Below, piece after piece: positions 57,866 through 64,000 of a stretch of DNA of 64,000 nt; positions within the stretch are counted from its first letter, which is position 1; the number at the start of each line of letters is the position of its first letter. Under the pieces are notes generated by a model, which saw only the letters and a list, made by a program, of their open reading frames with translations, was not told the DNA's origin and did not search any database. Position numbers and translations under genes: made by a program. The DNA comes from Sciurus carolinensis (taxonomy: Eukaryota; Chordata; Mammalia; Rodentia; Sciuridae). The stretch is from NCBI RefSeq assembly GCF_902686445.1, contig NC_062217.1:173567098-173631097 (forward strand), written 5' to 3'.

Positions 57866-58030
57866 GTGTGTGTAGCAAGTGGATAATGGTGTGCTGATTT
57901 GTTTGTGTCCGCGCCCAGCTGAAATGCAACCCCCGGCAGGGTAGTCCCTGTCTGGGGTGCTCACTGCTGTACCTGCAGAGCCTCAGCCAGTGTCTGGCAC
58001 AGAGTAAATCCTTTCGAGTGAATGCGTGGG

Positions 58031-59859
58031 AATGTTCCAGCCAGCACCGTGACGGGCGGTAGCTTCCTCACCTCTCCTCCTCAGCCTTTGTTTCAGCCTT
58101 TGGGTGGGTTTTGTTCTGTAGTCTTGATGGTGCCCAGAACAAATCAACGTGTCAAACTGCAAAAGTACAGGCACCGAGTATCCCAAAAATGGGCTCTGAT
58201 GCAGTGTTGCTGGCCACTGACCCTGGGGTGTCCTCCTGAGCCGTCCCTGCAAGCAGGTGCGGATGGCAGACCTGGACAGGAGAAACGGAGGTTTGCACTG
58301 TGCGCTGGTTGCAATTGAGAGCTGCATGGGTCCTGCGGGAGCTCTGTGGCTGGAGTGGCCACACCAGCAGAGGCCGGGGTCTGGGCCTGATGTCCCCATG
58401 TCAGCCAGGCCTTGGCCTCAGCTACCAGGGGAGAGCCAGAGCCTTACCTGAGGTTCCCCACCCAAGAGGGCAGCAGGCCAAGCTGAGGACAGGTCTGTCT
58501 AAAACACTGGTGTTTTATTTTGTAATCTCTGCTCACTCTGGGACAGGGATACAGGCCACGTGTGTGGAGGGTGATTGGGGCAGAAGACTCTGTTCTGGAA
58601 GGTTTGGGTGGAAAGAGAACCTTCTTTAACATCCTGGGTCCTACAGGGAAAGGCTGGTCCCTGAGGACTGTTCAGCATAGCAAAACCAAGAGGACCTCAC
58701 TGAAGTCTTCAGACAGGTATGTGCGCTCTCTGCCACCTGACAGCTAAGGCCGGAAACCAGCCCACTGCCAGGTGGTGGGAATGCTGTGTTTGCCCTGGCA
58801 TGTAGGTATGCTGGGCCCTGTGGGCCCTGCTGCCAGGAGGGTGCCCAGGCTGCTTGGTCAGGCAGGGGTAGACCCGTGCCCGACCTGTCCTAATGGTCCC
58901 CGTCCTGAGAAGGTGGCTGTCTGCTGGGGCCTGTGAGCAGGGACCAACCCCCACACAGGCTGTGTCGGGCAAGTGCCATCACCGGTCTTGAAGTCATACC
59001 TACGAGATCCACCTCCGCGGCATTAGTGCTCCTTCTCATGAAAGGGTCCGAGTCTTTACATTCAAACACGCACGCCCCTTCAGGGAGGCTGGCGCTGCGT
59101 TCCTGCTGGCCCAGACTCTTCCCGGGCCCAGGCCCAGCTTCGCTCTGCCTCAGATCCTGGCGCGTGGGGCCCCTTCCCGCTGGTTCTTGCCGCCTCAGAA
59201 CCCAGATGCTTTGTGTGCCCCCGGGAACAGCTGCAGGACCCGATTAGTGCCCCTGCTCTGCCCATCCATGGCGCACGCCAGGTCAGTTTCAGAAATATCA
59301 TTTTTGTGGTCAGTTCTGTGATGTGAGCACATGGACGCTGCGTCCCGGCCCTCACGGCCGTCACCTCCAGAGCGCCTCAGCATCCAAGCTGAAGCTTTGA
59401 GTACCAGCTCCCCGTTCCCGCCTCCCAGCCCCTGGCCACCGTGCTGCTCTGAGCCCGGGAAGGAGACTCGGGGCTTCGTGTGGGCTTCTTTCACTGAGCA
59501 GACGTGCGCATGGCTCGCCCGTGTGGGGCATGTGCCAGAGTGCCCTGCCTTCTCGGGCTGGACAGCAGTGGACCTTTGAGCGTTCTCGAAGGGGCGCCCA
59601 GCCGACCCTGCCCCTGCGGCTTGGGCAGGTGGCACCCATGGCCGATGTCTGCTGGGGATTGCCGGCAGGGCTCTGGGCAGGTGAGCTCACTGTGCCGCCA
59701 GGATCCCAGGTCCCCACGCTGTCCCCCACTGGCCGCCGCTTTGTGCGTGTGGTTGTCAGGGCGCTCCTCAGCCTGACGTGCGCATGTCGGCTGGCTTTTC
59801 TCCTTCAGATCAGCAGCCTGGACAGCTTCTGCCTCTCTGGCAGCCGTTTCAGCGCGCTC
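58031..59859. other. GC-rich unique sequence, no gene recognised
   Basis: Frames up to 146 codons (minus, 59195-59635) and 138 codons (minus, 57983-58399) overlap others. 59060-59760 is the most CpG-containing part of the right end of the window but shows no promoter motif I can defend. Confidence 0.4.
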
Positions 59860-60109
59860 TGTCTTGTCATTTTAGAGTTCAATATCTGCTGCTCTGAAGG
59901 AAAAAAACGGGGATGGGCTGGACCATTGTACTTGGTCTTTTGACCCTCGATGTTGCCCATGAGCAGTGAAGGATAACTTTTGACGAGCCGTGTCAGCTGT
60001 GACAGGCAATCTCGTTGGGTTGAGTGGAAATGTGCTGTACAAGTTTGAAGCCCTGGTTGGGGGCATTTTTCTGGTGTTCAATGCATTTAAATTGACACCG
60101 GGCTTCAGT
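59860..60109. promoter_or_regulatory. Candidate regulatory block with MEIS-like inverted pair
   Basis: Repeat-free. TGTCA-gctg-TGACA at 59991-60004 is an inverted pair of MEIS/PREP/TGIF-type TGTCA sites, with a CAGCTG E-box overlapping (59994-59999). 'aatgcatttaaattgacacc' lies to the right. Function is inferred. Confidence 0.4.
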
Positions 60110-61169
60110 GTGCTGTGCGTCTCGGGCCGCGCCGGAGGCTCCTGTTGTGCCGGCGCGTGCAGGGAGCGCACCTCCCAGCATCCTGGAGCTGGGGCCGCTC
60201 CCCGCGCTGCACAGACCTTCCCGGCTCTCCTCGTCGTGCCTCTCCCTCATCCTCAGTGTTACTTTTGAAACGATCGTTTTTCAGTGCTTTCCGTGGGGTC
60301 GGCGTGGTGAGGCTTCACGTTCACATTCTGTGGGATGGAGACGGTAGGAACATGGTTGTTTCTTGGCTTTTAACATAAGCCGAGTTTTCTCATGTCGGTG
60401 AAATCCCTGTGCTGGCAGCTGTGATTGGAAGTGAAAGTCATTCCCCAGTTGTTTCAGATTCCTAGAAATTAGGCTCGTTTTGATTTTAGTTGCAGAAGGA
60501 GAAACGCTGCCATTTAGCAGGAGCTCTTGCTGCCTCTGCGCCCAGCATACCTGCCCTGCGATGGGCAGGGGCTGCCGGCAGCACCTGGGCTCTGTTGGTC
60601 CCGGTGGGTCTAAGGATGCTGGCTTTACTCGTCCTTCATACTGCGTTCTCTGGAGGGAACCAGAACAGTGATTTTTTTTTTTTTGTAGAAGGAACTTTCT
60701 GTAAAGAATATTCTGAATCATCTGAGCGGCAGCAGCGAGCTCAGTGTTGGTAACTGCCCGTCACCCGTTCCTTTCCTTAAGACGTTTTGTTTGGCTTTAG
60801 TCTAGCATATTCCTGCCTCTTCTGGAGCACTTGCTTCCCGGAGGAGCTCCCCTGCCCCCACCGCAGGCCGTGCAGCTGCACCGTGCACGTTCAGCCATTG
60901 GGCTGTCTCAGTGGACAGTGCCTGCAGGTGGGCATGGGGGACAGACTGCTGTAGGCTCCAGGCTCTGGCCCAGCGGCAAGGGGTTCCCTCTGGGGAAAAG
61001 GGGCCTGGGCTTCCCAGATAGGATCGATTGTGTGAGGGGCAGGCTCACTGCCAGGTACCCTGATGGAAGGGAAGGTGCAGGTGTAGAAATCAGGCAGGAG
61101 TCGGTCAGCCCGGAAGAGGGCCTGCAGCAGTGGTGTGATGGTTCAGGTACGAGGTGTCTGTCCCCAGAA
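60110..61169. other. Unique sequence, no gene recognised
   Basis: A CpG-containing GC-rich start (60110-60240), a mixed centre with a T13 run at 60672-60684, and a GC-rich end. Frames of 146 codons (minus, 60281-60721) and 169 codons (minus, 60908-61417, running into the LTR) are unrecognised. Confidence 0.35.
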
Positions 61170-61561
61170 GCCCTGTGTGAGATCAGGCGAGAAAGTTTGG
61201 AGGTAAAATGAGCTAAGAGCCCTAACCTAATCCGAGTAATCCACACACGAGGATTAACTGGGCAGTAGCAGTAGGCAGGTAGGGTGTGGCTGGAGGAGGT
61301 GGGTCCCCAGGGTCCTGCCTGTGGGGTTCCTGTTCTGTCCATGGCAAGCAGAGTTTCCTCAGCTTCCTGGTTGTCAAGTGTCCTGAACTGCCCTCCTCCT
61401 TCATGCCCTTCTGCCATGACGTTCTGCCTCCCTTTGGGCCCAGAGCGATCAAGTCAGCTGACCACGGACTGAACCGGAAACCATGAGCCAAAACAAACAC
61501 TTCCTCCTCTAAGTCATTCTCAAGTCTTATTGGTCACAGTGACACAGACCTGACCAAAACA
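61170..61561 (+). mobile_element. Solo LTR of MaLR type
   Basis: Diagnostic words occur in order: 'agagccctaacctaatccga', 'ggattaactgggcagtagca', 'gtaggcaggtagggtgtggc', 'gccatgacgttctgcctccc', 'gaaaccatgagccaaaacaa' and 'ttggtcacagtgacacagac'. The right end is 'ctgaccaaaaca'. This LTR type is abundant in squirrel genomes. No internal retroviral sequence is next to it. The left border is approximate. Confidence 0.8.
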
Positions 61562-62919
61562 GATGGCTCCAGGGTGGGGAGGGAGCCTGGCTCCTGCCCT
61601 CGGGGTTGAAGGGGTTTGGGCTTGCACATGGGTACAGGGCTGGGCACCCTCCAGGTGCAGCTTGGAGGTTGGCAGCAGGAGCCATTGGTGGGTGACAGGT
61701 GTGTCTTTTTACCCACAGTGGAGGCAGGAGTGTTCCCAGAGGTGGGGGGAGGGGACAAGGTCCAGCCCCTCACCTTTCACTCTGCCAGGTAGGAGCACAG
61801 AGTAGAGGGAGTGGCAGAGATGCCACCCTGCACTCACCCTCCCAGGCCCCACCCTCCATGTCACAGTGGAACCCAGTGCTGCTGCCCGGGGAGCCGATGT
61901 GCTGACCTTGAAGGTACAGAGTGGTACTGGCAGGGCTGCACCAGAGCAGGTCCCTCCAAGGGTTGTCCCGTGAGCACACAGCAGGTGGGCGGGAGCAGGA
62001 AGCTGGGGCAGAGAAGGCTGGTCCTCCTTAAGGCTGGGGGCTGCAGAACCCCAGGCCTCCTCCCCAAGAACTCCTCTCTGCACCTGTTCTCTTCCCTAGT
62101 CATCTACTCTGAGACCCTCAAGGCCACCACACCCTCCTCAGCAGGGCAGTGTGGAAACCAGAACATGTCTGGTAGGATGGATGTCTGGATGCCAGGTAGG
62201 CCTTGGAGACTACCTCCTTAGTGCAGGCAGCAGTGAGTCTCCACACTGGCTCTCTGTAGGGCCCATGTGCCTATAAGATTCTCCATTGGGTTTACAGGGG
62301 GGAAAAATGTCTGGCTCTGTCTGGCACTTGTACACATGGTGAGCTCAGGAGAGAAGCTTGTGAGTCCCCCGTGGTCCATGCACTCCCAGAGTGCTGCTCA
62401 CTCTCATCCTTGTCTCCCTGGTGGAGGCTCTATGCTTCTGTCCTCTTGGTGAGCAGATTCTCAAGCCAAGATGCCGCTGCTTAGCTTGTACAGCAGCTTC
62501 TGGGTGGGCCACGTGGCAATCTCTACACACCTGTCCCAGGGGTATTGCCTGGACAAAGAATGCCCATGTAAATAGCACTGAGCAAAGAAAAGAAATTGGT
62601 TTTTTTTGTTTGTTTGTTTGTTGTTTTTTTTAAGTTTGTGGGATTTTCTTGGTACTCCTATAGGACTTTTAAAAGCTCTTGGCATTAAAAAGATACGTTT
62701 TTAAAATGGAATTTCTGTTATTTCCTTTAGGTCTAATTTCTGATTTTTCTAATGCTGGCAAGTGCCAAACCTTTTGAGCAGTGCTATGTCCTTCTCAAAA
62801 TGACCATACCTCTGGCTCTGTTCAGGGCTCCATATGCCACTGCCCACGCGTAGACCCTCAGGCCGACCTCCATGGCACGCCTCCTCCAGATGACTTGCCC
62901 CACTCTTCAGTCATTTTGG
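61562..62919. other. Unique sequence, no gene recognised
   Basis: GC-rich to about 62580, then AT-rich. Frames of 136 codons (plus, 61811-62221) and 124 codons (minus, 61709-62083) lie opposite each other. A (TTTG)n stretch sits at 62600-62622. Confidence 0.4.
62600..62631 (+). repeat. T-rich (TTTG)n simple repeat
   Basis: A T-run followed by about four TTTG units and another T-run. It is a low-complexity tract with no adjoining retroelement recognised. Confidence 0.88.
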
Positions 62920-64000
62920 CTGTTCTTGGTCCCTTGTTTCCCCATATTGGAATACATTTCTTAATTTATATAGAATAGTATCTTGTGATTTTGGTTGTGA
63001 TTGCATTCAATCTATAGATATGTTCAGGGGGATAATTCCTCAATATTTGGTGTTGATCTGTGATTGCAGTTTCACCAATATTTATCATTGTTATTATATC
63101 TCAACTTGTTTTTATAATTTTTAGTATACAAGTCATTTAAACATACTCTTTAAATTATCCATGGATCTTGGTTTTATTTTTTAAAAATAATAAATTTTTA
63201 GCTTCCATTTTTAAGATTTCTGAACCATTGAGTAGAAATACAGTAGCCATTTGTGACTGTATATTGTATCCTGTGAGTCTGCTGAACACTCAGTTCTGTG
63301 GCCCCAGGGTTCTTTTTTAGTGCCTTTCCTTTATGTGGTCAACCTATCTGAGAATGAAGACACTTTTGTTCCTTTCTTTGCAAGATCTATGCCCTTTATT
63401 CCTTTTTCTTGCCTTATTGGACTGGCTAGTATCTCCATACTGCATTGAGCAGAGGGTGGAAGTCGACATTCTTCTTTTCCTGATCTTGGAGGCAAAACAG
63501 TGTTTTACCATTACTATAAATACGGATTCTTGGTAAATCTTGATTGGGTGAAGAAGTTGCCCTCTGCTCTCGTAGGCTGAGTGCTTTATCGTGGAAGTTG
63601 TACAGTTTTTGTCTTATCCCTTTTTTTGCATCTATTGAGAAGTTTTTTTGGTTTTGTCTTTTAGTAACATGGGGAAATACATCAATTGACTGTCTAGTAA
63701 TTAAACAGCACATGCTTGCCTCTGATAAATGCCACTTACTTTTAATAAATACAAGTTTACATCTCTGTATACGTGTATGTTTAATTCCAGTACTTTTTCT
63801 ATGTACAAAGAAATAATGAATAATGCTGGTATATACTTGTTCATGTTTTAAGAATTGTTTGTTCAGGAGAAAGATGGGTCTGCAGTTTTCTTATCTCTTT
63901 TTCAAGCTTTATTCAGGGTAGTGTAGAACTCAAAAGTTTAGTTTAGAAGTAGTCTCTCTTCCTCTGCTTTTTAGAATTGTTTATGGTGGGTATTTTTTAC
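62920..64000 (-). mobile_element. L1 LINE fragment, ORF2 region, runs off the window
   Basis: The plus strand carries antisense ORF2 words: 'tgattgcattcaatctatag', 'tctgctgaacactcagttct', 'ttcttttcctgatcttggag', 'tttttgcatctattgagaag' and 'ggtctgcagttttcttatct'. Frames are broken. It is AT-rich and less decayed than the L1 at 975-2335. The element continues to the right of base 64000. Confidence 0.78.

Larger units (their letters stand above)
57380..58030 (+). mobile_element. L2 LINE fragment (3' region), interrupted
   Basis: Words of the L2 3' end occur in order: 'gctgttcctaccacctgccc', 'gccatccacatggctggccc', 'ttgttctttgaccttgtttg', then after an insertion 'cagggtagtccctgtctggg' and 'gtgtctggcacagagtaaat'. 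The gap from 57659 to about 57865 is a hAT element, so the L2 is older. No coding frame survives. Confidence 0.65.

Noticed and set aside
1..64000. Operons, ribosome-binding sites, CRISPR arrays, phage or plasmid genes
   Set aside because: Composition, the interspersed mammalian repeats and the lack of long dense frames exclude a prokaryotic or viral window; no direct-repeat/spacer array is present.
1..64000. tRNA, snRNA, 7SK, Y RNA or microRNA genes
   Set aside because: No cloverleaf or diagnostic small-RNA sequence was recognised outside the tRNA/ID-like parts of the SINEs; hairpin-like repeats are too short to call microRNAs.

Overview
This window looks like mammalian nuclear DNA, most likely from a squirrel-family rodent (Sciuridae: ground squirrel, marmot or relative). 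The main evidence is the SINE copies at 806-955, 5408-5787, 11302-11467 and 45988-46168. They carry the squirrel-type layout: an Alu/B1-like left part, then a tRNA/ID-like right part reading 'ctggggatgtg-ctcagtggt', then 'ccctgggttcaat' and an A-rich tail. The rest of the repeat content is ordinary for a placental mammal: old L1 and L2 fragments, MER2/Tigger and hAT-Charlie DNA transposon relics, and two MaLR-type solo LTRs. Family names come from remembered consensus features, not from a search.

I find no protein-coding gene, no recognisable exon, no RNA gene and no CRISPR or prokaryotic-type system. The open frames, up to about 285 codons, lie in GC-rich sequence or inside transposon relics. 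None shows a domain I recognise. The window therefore reads as a gene desert or a very large intron.

The layout is a mosaic. Long GC-rich, CpG-poor stretches hold little recognisable structure (about 3.2-5.4, 5.8-8.2, 12.2-14.0, 23.6-26.5, 27.2-29.0, 38.6-40.4, 46.2-48.3 and 58.0-59.9 kb). Between them sit about twenty AT-rich, repeat-free blocks of 0.1-1.1 kb, rich in homeodomain-, POU-, GATA- and forkhead-like words. The best are 14.70-15.01, 26.48-27.06, 29.04-29.41, 29.69-30.78, 34.84-35.45, 48.49-48.94, 50.48-51.60, 54.12-54.57 and 55.55-56.29 kb. They have the texture of vertebrate conserved noncoding elements (CNEs). Dense CNE arrays in SINE-poor deserts are typical of regulatory blocks around developmental transcription-factor genes. 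I cannot name the target gene, and conservation was not measured.

The most specific observations are perfect symmetric sequences inside those blocks: an inverted pair of POU octamers (14951-14976), an 11-bp-arm inverted repeat (26955-26985), four palindromes in 68 bp (51071-51138) and a perfect 18-bp palindrome (56179-56196). Local repeats include a 29-bp minisatellite with two interleaved unit variants, an exact 46-bp tandem duplication, and a 54-bp duplication inside a hAT relic that is itself nested in an L2. All recognised L1 fragments (0.98-2.34, 31.3-32.2, 36.2-38.6 and 62.9-64.0 kb) lie on the minus strand and are decayed.
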